32,794 nt of DNA, from positions 1-32,794 of the forward strand of contig JAUXRW010000105.1 in the NCBI GenBank assembly GCA_030681555.1, in the 5' to 3' direction. Below the pieces are notes generated by a model that saw only the letters and a program-made list of their open reading frames with translations, was not told the DNA's origin and did not search any database. The DNA is from Acidimicrobiales bacterium. GTDB taxonomy: Bacteria > Actinomycetota > Acidimicrobiia > Acidimicrobiales > VFJN01. Position 1 is the first letter of the stretch, and each line of letters begins with the position of its first letter. This document shows positions 24,901-31,854 of this stretch, piece after piece. A program made the position numbers and the translations under genes.

Positions 24901-25348
24901 GATCCGCTACGAGATCGAGGGCGATGCGGAGGACGGCGAGGTGCCCGTGGCGGTGGTCGACCGCGGAGGCATCGCCCTCGACATCCCCACGCGGGCGGAG
25001 AAGATCGGCACCCTGCGGGGCACGAAGCACACCGTCGCCCTCGAGCGGCAGGTGTTCGTCACCCGGGGCCGCAAGGACGGGCGCACGATCGTCATCGTGC
25101 CGGAGACCAAGGACGACCGCGCCACCGGGATCACGCTGCTCCACGTCCGCTTCCACGACCACCTCTCCGTGGGCGCGGCTCGCGGCGCCCTGCAGGGGTA
25201 CCGCAACCGGTGGGCCGCCCTGCGGGACGCCGTGCTCGAGACGGAGCCGACCTTCCGGGACGACCTGCTCACGACCGTGCCGACGGTTGATCTGCTGGTG
25301 GCCCCGTTGGCCGATCTGGCCGACCGCTGGCGCACCAAGGCCTCGTGA
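21920..25348 (+). CDS. glmS: Oversized GlmS-like glutamine-fructose-6-phosphate aminotransferase (1142 residues)
   Basis: GlmS makes glucosamine-6-phosphate from fructose-6-phosphate and glutamine. Domains: a class II glutaminase start MCGIIALV (C2 nucleophile), then about 130 extra residues before RGRDSAGL (165-171), GHTRWASVG (258-266), PNAHPL (271-276), NGDVDNF (294-300) and TTDAKVI (316-322). The isomerase half starts FLLKEITEAPQSFRKTLRG (470-488) and has ISQSGTTTDT (577-586), ASTKAF (632-637), GNGSNRIAAEELRIKLSELCY (702-722) and KKHID (733-737). The catalytic lysine tail of GlmS, usually the C-terminus (NLAKSVTVE), appears as HQAKTVTVG at 938-946 after another 115-residue insertion, and about 195 residues follow. 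Usual GlmS has about 610 residues. AAGGA precedes the GTG. Position between glmM and acpS supports a GlmS role; the added regions are unexplained. Confidence 0.88.
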   Translation: MCGIIALVRAPGARRHWAASDVLDRFDAIQAGLSPEGDLVATAEAAKRALAELDALLLDTDGVALLVREQKIAIRARAVCATVADWVEAAESRLDVDGPPPGQPLEAANAALLSLKDALWAVERDRLPTAERVRDFVGAGASWSAIEVATSIQQALSALDRLEVRGRDSAGLTVLVQHHGLDLADPAIARLVAARDADALFRSLSVRTPEGHLSFVYKAAAEIGELGDNTRSIRTTIAGDDLLRLALAADTATAVVLGHTRWASVGIISQPNAHPLDSRELERPDGPYVTAVLNGDVDNFADLKAADGLRVAAEITTDAKVIPTLVSRRLAGGVDLTSAFRNTVAAFEGSVAIAASSASQPDQLLLALRGSGQALYVGLLPGCFVVASEPYGVVELTDTYLRMDGETPANEDNPTASRGQIVRLDGARAGRHEAILRQSYDGTDLPVAEADLSHAEITTRDIDRGAFPHFLLKEITEAPQSFRKTLRGKLVDEGAGPVVVLGPDVLPPDVVDDLQSGAIERVEVIGQGTAHVAGQSLAAALLIAAPDGRLRVQAQQATELSGFGLRPEMRDTLVIAISQSGTTTDTNRTVDLARDRGARVIAIVNRRSSDLTDKADGVLYTSDGRDVEMSVASTKAFYSQIAAGFLLAWAIATEVGGTVDPEVVSALRSLPEALEATVSRRAAVAAVAQQLAPPKRYWAIVGNGSNRIAAEELRIKLSELCYKAIACDATEDKKHIDLSSEPLILVCAAGLEGSTADDVAKEVAIYRAHKATPIVLASDGEERFAAALQVLFVPATHPQLAFVLACMAGHLFGYEAALAIDAQALPLRAARAAIEEAVGESAATDGDDLLRSLRPAMARASGQFFDGLRSGAYDGHLEASTAVRLASSLRYAVGVAPLESYQAEHGRIGTPAVVIDDLTAALTQGIEELTRPVDAIKHQAKTVTVGISRSDETLLQPALVQAVLAAGTARDRLTYKTLRTLADLDPAVAEVTGWIRYEIEGDAEDGEVPVAVVDRGGIALDIPTRAEKIGTLRGTKHTVALERQVFVTRGRKDGRTIVIVPETKDDRATGITLLHVRFHDHLSVGAARGALQGYRNRWAALRDAVLETEPTFRDDLLTTVPTVDLLVAPLADLADRWRTKAS

Positions 25349-25719
25349 TCGGGATCGGCGTCGACCTCTGCGAGGTCGAGCGGATGCGCACAGCCCTCGA
25401 GCGCACCCCGACCCTCCGCGGCCGGGTGTTCACCGACGCCGAGCAGCACTACTGCGACCGGCGCAGCGATCCGACCGAGCGGTACGCCGCCCGGTTCGCA
25501 GCCAAGGAAGCGGTGCTGAAGGCCATGGGCCTGGGCGTCGGCGCCTGCAAGTGGCGCGAGATCGAGGTCATCAACGCACCCAGCGGCGCCCCGTCGGTAC
25601 TGCTGCACGGCGGGGCACGGCAGCTCGCCGACGAGCGAGGCATCGCCTCGTGGCGGCTCACCATGACCCATACCCACCGGACGGCAGAGGCCATCGCCGT
25701 CGCGCTGGCGACGGCATGA
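25345..25719 (+). CDS. acpS: Holo-[acyl-carrier-protein] synthase
   Basis: AcpS transfers the phosphopantetheine arm of CoA to acyl carrier protein. The 124 residues begin MIGIGVDLCEVERMR, with the magnesium ligand D7, and contain RYAARFAAKEAVLKAMGLG (E55 is the second ligand) and WREIEVINAPSGAPSVLLHG. It ends in a strand and helix with LTMTHTHRTAEAIAVAL. The GTG start overlaps the GlmS-like stop (GTGA) and the stop overlaps the next ATG (ATGA). Confidence 0.96.
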   Translation: MIGIGVDLCEVERMRTALERTPTLRGRVFTDAEQHYCDRRSDPTERYAARFAAKEAVLKAMGLGVGACKWREIEVINAPSGAPSVLLHGGARQLADERGIASWRLTMTHTHRTAEAIAVALATA

Positions 25720-27068
25720 TCCCGATCGTCACGCCCGAGGAGATGGCGGCGATCGACGCCGCTGCGCCCCAGCCCGTGGAGGTGCTCATCGAGCGGGCGG
25801 GCGCAGCCGTCGCGCGCACGGCCCTCGAGCTTCTCGGCGGCGCCTACGGGCGGCGCGTCGTGGTGCTGGCCGGGAAGGGCAACAACGGTGCCGACGGTCG
25901 TTCGGCCGCCGCCCGGCTGCGCCGGCGCGGCGCGCGGGTGGAGGTGATCGACGCCGGCAGCTCGCCCGACCGCTTCGGTCCGGCCGACCTGGTGATCGAT
26001 GCCGCCTACGGCACCGGGTTCCACGGGCAGCACCACCCGCCCGAGCCGGGCGGGGCCCCCGTCCTCGCCGTCGACATCCCCAGTGGCGTGTCCGGCCTCA
26101 CGGGGGAGGTGGGGGGTTGGGCGCTCCCTGCCGTCCGCACCGTCACGTTCGCGGCGTACAAGCCGGGGCTGCTCCTCGAGCCCGGTCGGGGTCTGGCGGG
26201 AGAGGTCGAGGTGGCCGACATCGGCCTCGACGTGGCAGGCGCGGCCGCGGGGATCGTCGAGCGCGCCGACGTCGCGGCCTACCTGCCACGGCGGTCGGTC
26301 GCCTCCCACAAGTGGCGGGCCGCGGTGCTGGTCGTGGCCGGTTCGCCCGGAATGGCCGGGGCGGCACAGCTCGCGGCCGCCGCCGCGCAGCGCGCCGGTG
26401 CGGGGATGGTACGGCTCGCCTCGCCAGGCTTCGACGACCCCACCCGCCCCACCGAGGCGGTGGGCATCCCGCTGCCGGCGCGCGGCTGGGCGGACGCCCT
26501 CCTCGGCGCCGTCGGGCGCGAGCACGCCATGGTGATCGGCCCGGGGCTCGGAGCGGGGGACGCCACCCGCCAGGGTGTGCGCAAGGTGCTCGCGCACACG
26601 GACCTGCCCGCGGTGATCGACGGCGACGGCCTCACCGTGCTCGGCGTGGACGCTGCGGACGTGCTGCCGGAGCGAGCCGCCCCCACGGTGCTGACACCGC
26701 ACGACGGCGAGTTCGAGCGGCTCGTCGGGCACCCACCGGGAGCCGACCGACTGGCCGCCGCCCGGCAGCTGGCCGCTGCCACCGGAGCCGTCGTGCTGCT
26801 GAAGGGCCCGGTCACGATCGTGGCCGCGCCCGATGGCGAGGTGCAGGTGGTCACCGCCGGTGATGCCCGGCTGGCTACGGCCGGAACGGGCGACGTGCTC
26901 AGCGGCATCATCGGCGCCCTCCTGGCCCAGGGCGTGCTGGCCATCGAAGCGGCGGCTGCGGGCGCCTGGCTGCACGGCCGGGCCGGGTCGCACGGTCCTG
27001 CACGCGGCCTCGTCGCCCACGACCTGCTCGACCTCCTGCCGAGCGCCCTGGCGGAGGTGGGGGCGTAG
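25716..27068 (+). CDS. nnr: Bifunctional NAD(P)HX epimerase/dehydratase
   Basis: The enzyme repairs hydrated NAD(P)H: the N-terminal epimerase (NnrE) interconverts NAD(P)HX epimers and the C-terminal ADP-dependent dehydratase (NnrD) restores NAD(P)H. In 450 residues it shows GKGNNGADGR (53-62) and DIPSGVSG (121-128) of the epimerase, then HKWRAAVLVVAGSPGMAGAA, VIGPGLG (274-280), VIDGDGL (301-307), LTPHDGEFERL (327-337), LKGPVTIV and the catalytic GTGDVLSG (391-398, D394). The epimerase half is short, about 190 residues. The ATG overlaps the acpS stop, and the stop overlaps alr. Confidence 0.95.
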   Translation: MIPIVTPEEMAAIDAAAPQPVEVLIERAGAAVARTALELLGGAYGRRVVVLAGKGNNGADGRSAAARLRRRGARVEVIDAGSSPDRFGPADLVIDAAYGTGFHGQHHPPEPGGAPVLAVDIPSGVSGLTGEVGGWALPAVRTVTFAAYKPGLLLEPGRGLAGEVEVADIGLDVAGAAAGIVERADVAAYLPRRSVASHKWRAAVLVVAGSPGMAGAAQLAAAAAQRAGAGMVRLASPGFDDPTRPTEAVGIPLPARGWADALLGAVGREHAMVIGPGLGAGDATRQGVRKVLAHTDLPAVIDGDGLTVLGVDAADVLPERAAPTVLTPHDGEFERLVGHPPGADRLAAARQLAAATGAVVLLKGPVTIVAAPDGEVQVVTAGDARLATAGTGDVLSGIIGALLAQGVLAIEAAAAGAWLHGRAGSHGPARGLVAHDLLDLLPSALAEVGA

Positions 27069-28183
27069 TGGCCCGGGCGTGGGCCGAGGTGTCGCTCGGG
27101 GCCGTGGCGGCGAACGTCGCTGCGCTGCGGGCCGAGGTGGCGCCGGCGGAGGTGTGCGCGGTCGTGAAGGCCGACGGGTACGGCCACGGTGCCGCTCCGG
27201 TCGCTCGCGCGGCGCTGGCCGCCGGTGCCGGGTGGCTGGCGGTCGCGCAGGTCCCGGAGGCCACCGAGCTGCGCGATGCCGGGATCGACGCGCCCATCCT
27301 CCTGCTGTCCGAGCCTCGGCTGTCCGAGCTCGACGAGGCGCTGGCCGCCCGCATCCGGATCACGGTGTACACCCCGGAGGTCATCGAGCGCCTCGGCAGG
27401 GCTGCTGGTGCGGCCGGACCGCCGGTGCCGGTCCACCTGAAGGTCGACACGGGCATGCACCGCGTCGGCGCCGCGCCGGAGGACGTGGTGGCACTGGCGA
27501 AGGCGATCGGGGCGCACCCGAGCCTCGCTCTCGAAGCCGTGTGGACGCACTGCGCGGTCGCGGACGAGCCCGACCACCCCTTCACCGCCGAGCAGCTGGA
27601 GCGGTACGAGGCGTCGCTGGCCGACCTCGCGGCCGCCGGGTTCCGGGTGCCGCTGCGCCACGCCGCCAACTCGGCGGCCGCCATCGCTCACCCGGCCAGC
27701 CGCTACGACCTCGTGCGCTGCGGCATCGCCGTGTACGGCATCCCCCCGTCTCCGGCGCTGGCCGGCTCCGTCGCCCTCGTCCCTGTGGTGCGGCTGGCCA
27801 CCGAGGTCGCCGCGGTGAAGCGCGTCGCCGCCGGCGACGGCATCTCGTACGGGCTGCGCCACCGGCTCGAGCGCGAGAGCCTCGTGGCCACCCTGCCGAT
27901 CGGCTACGCCGACGGCGTGTTCCGCAGCCTCAGCCGCTCCGGACAGGACGTGCTCGTCGGCGGTCGCCGTCAACCGATGGTGGGCACGATCACCATGGAC
28001 CAGCTGATGGTCGACCTCGGCCCGGACAGCGAGGTCCGGGTGGGCGACGAGGTGGTCCTGCTGGGCGCGCAGGGGGAGGAGCGCATCTCACCGGACGAGT
28101 GGGCGGAGCGGCTCGACACCATCTCCTACGAGGTCGTCTGCGCCATCGGCGCGCGGGTCGAGCGCCGCTACACGGCGTCGTAG
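27068..28183 (+). CDS. alr: Alanine racemase
   Basis: Alanine racemase makes D-alanine for peptidoglycan with pyridoxal phosphate. The 371 residues contain the cofactor lysine in [11 protein letters not shown] (K34), [12 protein letters not shown] (123-134), [17 protein letters not shown], the second catalytic base Y261 in [17 protein letters not shown] and [13 protein letters not shown]. Length is normal. The start is GTG sharing one base with the nnr stop (TAGTG). With glmM, glmS-like and nnr it forms a wall-precursor cluster common in actinobacteria. Confidence 0.96.
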   Translation: MARAWAEVSLGAVAANVAALRAEVAPAEVCAVVKADGYGHGAAPVARAALAAGAGWLAVAQVPEATELRDAGIDAPILLLSEPRLSELDEALAARIRITVYTPEVIERLGRAAGAAGPPVPVHLKVDTGMHRVGAAPEDVVALAKAIGAHPSLALEAVWTHCAVADEPDHPFTAEQLERYEASLADLAAAGFRVPLRHAANSAAAIAHPASRYDLVRCGIAVYGIPPSPALAGSVALVPVVRLATEVAAVKRVAAGDGISYGLRHRLERESLVATLPIGYADGVFRSLSRSGQDVLVGGRRQPMVGTITMDQLMVDLGPDSEVRVGDEVVLLGAQGEERISPDEWAERLDTISYEVVCAIGARVERRYTAS

Positions 28184-28186
28184 GGT
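28181..28186 (+). promoter_or_regulatory. Possible leaderless -10 element of the uracil-DNA glycosylase gene
   Basis: TAGGGT includes the alr stop codon and ends six bases before the GTG of the next gene. This is leaderless spacing and there is no Shine-Dalgarno. No clear -35 is visible. Confidence 0.35.
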
Positions 28187-28192
28187 CGGGGC

Positions 28193-28765
28193 GTGCCGAC
28201 CGCCCTCGAGGAGCTCGCCGTGCAGGCCTCGACCTGCGTCGCCTGCCGCCTCTCGGAGCATCGCACGCAAGTGGTGTTCGGCATGGGGGACCCCGCCGCC
28301 GACCTGATGTTGGTCGGGGAGGGGCCGGGTGCCGAGGAGGACCGGCAGGGCCTTCCCTTCGTCGGCCGCTCCGGTCAGCTTCTCGACCGCCTCCTGCTGG
28401 AGGAGATGGGCCGAACCCGCGACTCGGTGTTCATCGCCAACACCGTGAAGTGTCGCCCTCCCGGCAACCGTGACCCGAAGCCCGACGAGGTCGAGACGTG
28501 CTGGGGCTGGCTCGAGCAGCAGCTCGACCTGATCGCCCCGGCCGTGGTGATCACGCTCGGCAACTTCGCCAGCAAGCGGCTCCTCGGCACCGACGTCGGC
28601 ATCACGAAGCTCCGCGGCAGCGCCTACCCGTACCGCGGCGGCTCGCTGGTGGCGACGTTCCACCCAGCGGCCGCGCTACGCGGCGGCGGCGCGGTGCTGG
28701 CCCAGATGCGGTCCGACTTCGTGCGGGCCAAGCTCCTGCTCGACGGCCACGGAGCGGGTCGGTGA
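28193..28765 (+). CDS. Uracil-DNA glycosylase, family 4 (iron-sulfur)
   Basis: Family 4 enzymes excise uracil from DNA and carry a 4Fe-4S cluster. The 190 residues have the four cluster cysteines C15, C18, C87 and C103, the catalytic [20 protein letters not shown] (43-61), [19 protein letters not shown] (81-99), and the C-terminal HPAA (157-160). The GTG start gives the family's N-terminal helix directly. It lies between alr and tsaE, and its stop overlaps the tsaE GTG (GTGA), so it is co-translated with the t6A genes. Confidence 0.95.
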   Translation: MPTALEELAVQASTCVACRLSEHRTQVVFGMGDPAADLMLVGEGPGAEEDRQGLPFVGRSGQLLDRLLLEEMGRTRDSVFIANTVKCRPPGNRDPKPDEVETCWGWLEQQLDLIAPAVVITLGNFASKRLLGTDVGITKLRGSAYPYRGGSLVATFHPAAALRGGGAVLAQMRSDFVRAKLLLDGHGAGR

Positions 28766-29259
28766 CGCTCGTCGTGGCGACGTCGGCCGTGGACGACACC
28801 CGCCATGTCGGGGAGGCGCTCTCGGCGCTGGCCCGGCCCGGCGACGTCGTCGTCCTGGCCGGCGACCTCGGCGCCGGGAAGACTGCGTTCGTGCAGGGGT
28901 TCGGGCGAGGCCTCGGCGTGCCGGACCGCATCACCAGCCCGACCTTCACGTTGGTGCACGTGTACGACGGCCGGCTCCCGGTGCACCACCTCGACGTCTA
29001 CCGCCTCGACCAGCTGAGCGAGGCCCTCGACCTAGGGCTGGCGGAGATGCTCGACGAGCCCGGGGTGGTGCTCGTCGAGTGGGGCGACGCCATCACTCCC
29101 GTGCTCCCGCACGACTACCTCGAGGTGCGCCTCACGTTCGGGGAGGGCGACGACGACCGCAACCTGGCCCTGCGGTGCATCGGCCCTCGCTGGACGGCGC
29201 GGCAGAGCGCCCTGGCCTCCAGCCTCGCCCCGTGGGCACCGACCGAGGAGACGGACTGA
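28762..29259 (+). CDS. tsaE: tRNA threonylcarbamoyladenosine biosynthesis ATPase TsaE
   Basis: TsaE is the ATPase that recycles the TsaB-TsaD complex making t6A37 in tRNA. The 165 residues have Walker A GDLGAGKT (34-41), the switch region TSPTFTLVHVYDG (58-70), the motif HHLDVYRL (75-82) and VEWGDAI (105-111). A tail of some 20 residues (ARQSALASSLAPWAPTEETD) extends beyond the core. It overlaps the glycosylase gene (GTGA) and tsaB (TGATG). Confidence 0.95.
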   Translation: MTLVVATSAVDDTRHVGEALSALARPGDVVVLAGDLGAGKTAFVQGFGRGLGVPDRITSPTFTLVHVYDGRLPVHHLDVYRLDQLSEALDLGLAEMLDEPGVVLVEWGDAITPVLPHDYLEVRLTFGEGDDDRNLALRCIGPRWTARQSALASSLAPWAPTEETD

Positions 29260-29960
29260 TGCTCATCCTTGGCGTCAGCACGTCGACCGCACGGGTCGGC
29301 TGCGCCATCGGCGGCCACGAGGGGATCCTCGGGGCGGTGCACTCATCGCGCGGCCGCCGGCACGCCGAGACGCTCACGCCGGCGATCGAGTTCCTCTGCC
29401 GCCAGACGCGGGTCGAGCTGTCCGAGATCGGGGCCATCGCCGTCGACCTCGGCCCCGGCCTGTTCACCGGCTTGCGCGTCGGGGTCGCCGCCGGCAAGGC
29501 GCTGGCCCACGCCCGGCGGCTTCCGATGATCGGGGTGGCGAGCCTCGACCTGCTGGCCTTCGCGTTGCGGCACTCCAGCCGGCGGATCGTCTGCGCCATC
29601 GACGCCGGGCGCGGCGAGATCTTCTCGGCGTCGTACCGGCAGTCCCCCGGTGGGGTGCAGCGGCTCGGGGACCCTCAGGTGGGCACGCCCGACGACCTCG
29701 CCGCCGAGCTGGCCGCCGGCAAGGAGGAGCTGCTCCTCGTCGGCGACGGCGCCCTGCGCTACCAAGAGGCCTTCGAGGGGATCCGCCGCCTCGAGCTCGG
29801 CGACTCGGGCGTCGCCCACCCGTCGGCCGGGTCGCTCGTGCAGCTGGCGCACGCCCGGGCCCTGCGGGAGGACTTCGTGCTGCCCGCCGACCTCACGCCG
29901 CTCTACCTGCGGCGGCCGGACGCAGAGATCGGGTGGATCACCCGGGATGCGCCGCGATGA
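29259..29960 (+). CDS. tsaB: tRNA threonylcarbamoyladenosine biosynthesis protein TsaB
   Basis: TsaB is the inactive paralogue of TsaD that scaffolds the t6A synthase complex. The 233 residues start MLILGVSTSTARVG, an ASKHA-fold phosphate strand, and include HAETLTPAIEFLCRQT, AVDLGPGLFTGLRVGVAAGKALA (62-82) and VCAIDAGRGEIFSASY. The C-terminal part is divergent, ending DLTPLYLRRPDAEIGW, a usual TsaB feature. The ATG overlaps the tsaE stop (TGATG); the stop overlaps rimI. Confidence 0.95.
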   Translation: MLILGVSTSTARVGCAIGGHEGILGAVHSSRGRRHAETLTPAIEFLCRQTRVELSEIGAIAVDLGPGLFTGLRVGVAAGKALAHARRLPMIGVASLDLLAFALRHSSRRIVCAIDAGRGEIFSASYRQSPGGVQRLGDPQVGTPDDLAAELAAGKEELLLVGDGALRYQEAFEGIRRLELGDSGVAHPSAGSLVQLAHARALREDFVLPADLTPLYLRRPDAEIGWITRDAPR

Positions 29961-30523
29961 TGGCGCGCGCCGAGCCCTTCCCCGCGCCCGACGGCCTGCG
30001 CGTCGCGCTCGGACCGATGCGCCGCCGGCACCTGCGCGGCGTGCTGCGCATCGAGCAGCAGGTGTACCCGCGGCCCTGGTCCATGGGTCTGTTCATGAGC
30101 GAGGTCGGCTACCGGAGCGGCCGGGTGTACCTGGTGGCGCGCGTGGGGCCCACGGTCGTCGGCTACGGCGGGCTCATGCTCGTCGCCGACGACGGTCACA
30201 TCACCACGCTGGCCGTCGATCCGGCCTGGCACCGGCACAAGATCGGCACCCGGGTGCTCCTCACGCTGGCACGGGCCTCGATCGACCGGGGGGCGCGCAA
30301 CCTCACGCTCGAGGTGCGGCTGGGGAACGAGCCCGCCCAGGCGCTCTACCGCGCCTTCGGGTTCGCGCCGGCGGGCATCCGGAAGGGCTACTACGTGGAG
30401 ACCCAGGAGGACGCGCTCATCATGTGGGCCAACGACGTCGACTCGCCGGCTTATCAGGCCCGGCTCGAGGGGCTGGCCGCCACCGTGCCAGGCACCACGC
30501 TCGTCGAGGAGCTGGACAGATGA
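29957..30523 (+). CDS. rimI: Ribosomal-protein-alanine N-acetyltransferase RimI
   Basis: RimI is a GNAT acetyltransferase known for N-terminal acetylation of S18 and sometimes other proteins. The 188 residues contain IEQQVYPRPWSMGLFMSE (32-49), the strand ITTLAVDPAWHRHKIGTRVL (82-101) with the acetyl-CoA loop HRHKIG, and LEVRLGNEPAQALYRAFGFAPAGIRKGYY (118-146). It is about 30 residues longer than the shortest RimI proteins. The start is the first ATG of ATGATG in the overlap with tsaB. The gene commonly lies between tsaB and tsaD in actinobacteria. Confidence 0.93.
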   Translation: MMARAEPFPAPDGLRVALGPMRRRHLRGVLRIEQQVYPRPWSMGLFMSEVGYRSGRVYLVARVGPTVVGYGGLMLVADDGHITTLAVDPAWHRHKIGTRVLLTLARASIDRGARNLTLEVRLGNEPAQALYRAFGFAPAGIRKGYYVETQEDALIMWANDVDSPAYQARLEGLAATVPGTTLVEELDR

Positions 30524-31560
30524 GCTTCGACACCGGGCGTGGTCGCGTGCTCGGCATCGAGACGTCCTGTGACGAGACGGCTGCGGCCATCGTGCAGAGC
30601 GGCACGTCGGTGCTGTCGTCCGTGGTGAGCAGTCAGGTCGACCTGCACGCCCGCTACGGCGGCGTGGTGCCCGAGATCGCCAGCCGCGCCCACGTCGACC
30701 TCATCGTGCCCGTTGTCGCCCAGGCGTTCGTGGAGGCGGGCCTCTCCGACCGGCCCGTCGAGGGCGCTTCCTGCGACGTGGACGCGGTCGCCGCGACCTA
30801 CGGCCCCGGGCTGGTGGGAGCCCTGCTCGTCGGCGTGTCCGCAGGGAAGGCGCTCGCCTTGGCGTGGGACGTGCCGTTCATCGCCGTCAACCACCTCGAG
30901 GCCCACCTCTACGCGGCGCTGCTCGACGAGCCGGAGCTAGAGCTGCCCGTGATCGTCCTGCTCGTGTCCGGCGGGCACACGCTCATCGTCCACATGGAGG
31001 ACCACGGCCGCTACCGGGTGCTCGGATCCACCATCGACGATGCGGCGGGGGAGGCCTTCGACAAGGTCGCCAGGTTTCTGGGCCTCGGGTACCCCGGTGG
31101 CCCGGCCATCGACCGCATCTCGGTGGGGGGCGATCCGACGGCCGTGCGGTTCCCCCGACCGATGCTCGGTGACGGCACCTTCGACTTCTCCTTCAGCGGC
31201 CTGAAGACGGCGGTCGTCAACTACGTGCGGAAGCACCCGGAGGTCTCTACGCCGGACGTCGCGGCTTCGTTCCAGGAGGCGGTCGTCGACGTCCTGCTGA
31301 CGAAGACGAGGGCCGCCGCGAAGGCGGTGGGAGCCAGGGGCCTGTGCCTCGGCGGTGGCGTGGCTGCGAACTCCCTGCTCCGCGAGCGGTTCCTCGACGC
31401 CTGCCTCGAGGATGGCATGCCGGGGTATCTGCCGAGCTGGGCCATGTGCACGGACAACGCGGCGATGATCGCCAGCGCCGCGTGGTACCGATGGCGCTCC
31501 GACGGCCCGTGGCCGCTCGACACGGGCGCGCTGCCGAACCTCGGCCTCCCCGTCGCCTGA
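30520..31560 (+). CDS. tsaD: tRNA N6-adenosine threonylcarbamoyltransferase TsaD
   Basis: TsaD transfers threonylcarbamoyl to A37 of ANN-decoding tRNAs. The 346 residues include LGIETSCDETAAAIV (11-25), YGGVVPEIASRAHVD (46-60), the metal-binding NHLEAHLYA (H125, H129), LLVSGGHT (147-154), DDAAGEAFDKVARFLGLGYPGGP (173-195), SFSGLKTAV (224-232), GGGVAANSLLR (278-288) and CTDNAAM (D312). Length is standard. The ATG overlaps the rimI stop (ATGA). It ends the operon that starts at udg or upstream. Confidence 0.97.
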   Translation: MSFDTGRGRVLGIETSCDETAAAIVQSGTSVLSSVVSSQVDLHARYGGVVPEIASRAHVDLIVPVVAQAFVEAGLSDRPVEGASCDVDAVAATYGPGLVGALLVGVSAGKALALAWDVPFIAVNHLEAHLYAALLDEPELELPVIVLLVSGGHTLIVHMEDHGRYRVLGSTIDDAAGEAFDKVARFLGLGYPGGPAIDRISVGGDPTAVRFPRPMLGDGTFDFSFSGLKTAVVNYVRKHPEVSTPDVAASFQEAVVDVLLTKTRAAAKAVGARGLCLGGGVAANSLLRERFLDACLEDGMPGYLPSWAMCTDNAAMIASAAWYRWRSDGPWPLDTGALPNLGLPVA

Positions 31561-31752
31561 CGACGCCGGTCACCGACCCTCCCCTCGCTGATTCACTCCT
31601 GCCGCCCCCGAGGCAGGCCGTGTGGCCGTGGGGAGCACTCGGACCGGTGCCGAATGCACTGGTTACCCGGCAACCACGTGCTGCCCCTGAACCGGTGGCC
31701 TACCTCCGCGACATGCGGGAGATCATGGAGACGGTCGGCTTCGCGTGACGCG
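31561..31752. other. Spacer after tsaD with a weak hairpin and a small unrecognised frame
   Basis: CCTGCC (31598-31603) and GGCAGG (31612-31617) form a six-pair stem without a T-run, a weak terminator candidate for the tsaD operon. A frame from GTG at 31620 to TGA at 31746-31748 would encode 42 residues ending VAYLRDMREIMETVGFA. This end looks protein-like, but there is no Shine-Dalgarno and I recognise no family, so I do not call it a gene. Confidence 0.4.
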
Positions 31753-31779
31753 CTGGCACTCGACGGTTGCGAGTGCTGA
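31753..31779 (+). promoter_or_regulatory. CIRCE-type operator, upstream copy (imperfect)
   Basis: CTGGCACTC, nine bases, GAGTGCTGA: the HrcA operator pattern TTAGCACTC-N9-GAGTGCTAA with two mismatches in the left arm and one in the right. It covers the -35 region of the predicted groES promoter. Confidence 0.85.
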
Positions 31780-31796
31780 CGAACTGGGCGTAGGGT
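31767..31796 (+). promoter_or_regulatory. Predicted groES promoter between two CIRCE elements
   Basis: TTGCGA (31767-31772) and TAGGGT (31791-31796) are 18 bases apart. The -35 lies inside the upstream CIRCE and the -10 abuts the downstream one, so bound repressor would cover both sides of the promoter. Confidence 0.55.
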
Positions 31797-31822
31797 TAGC
31801 ACTCGCACGACCCGAGTGCTAA
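31796..31822 (+). promoter_or_regulatory. CIRCE operator, downstream copy (perfect)
   Basis: TTAGCACTC, nine bases, GAGTGCTAA is a perfect match to the CIRCE consensus bound by the heat-shock repressor HrcA. It lies 33 bases before the groES start and over the expected transcription start. Confidence 0.97.
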
Positions 31823-31854
31823 CCGCATCACCAGCGTCACGGAGGCGCCCAGCC

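Noticed and set aside
21512-25162. Very long reverse-strand open frame opposite the GlmS-like gene
   Set aside because: It has no family motifs and mirrors the codon pattern of the sense gene; long antisense frames are common in high-GC DNA. The sense frame shows clear GlmS motifs.
31620-31748. Small gene between tsaD and groES
   Set aside because: The 42-codon frame has a protein-like end but no Shine-Dalgarno and no family I recognise; recorded only within the spacer entry.
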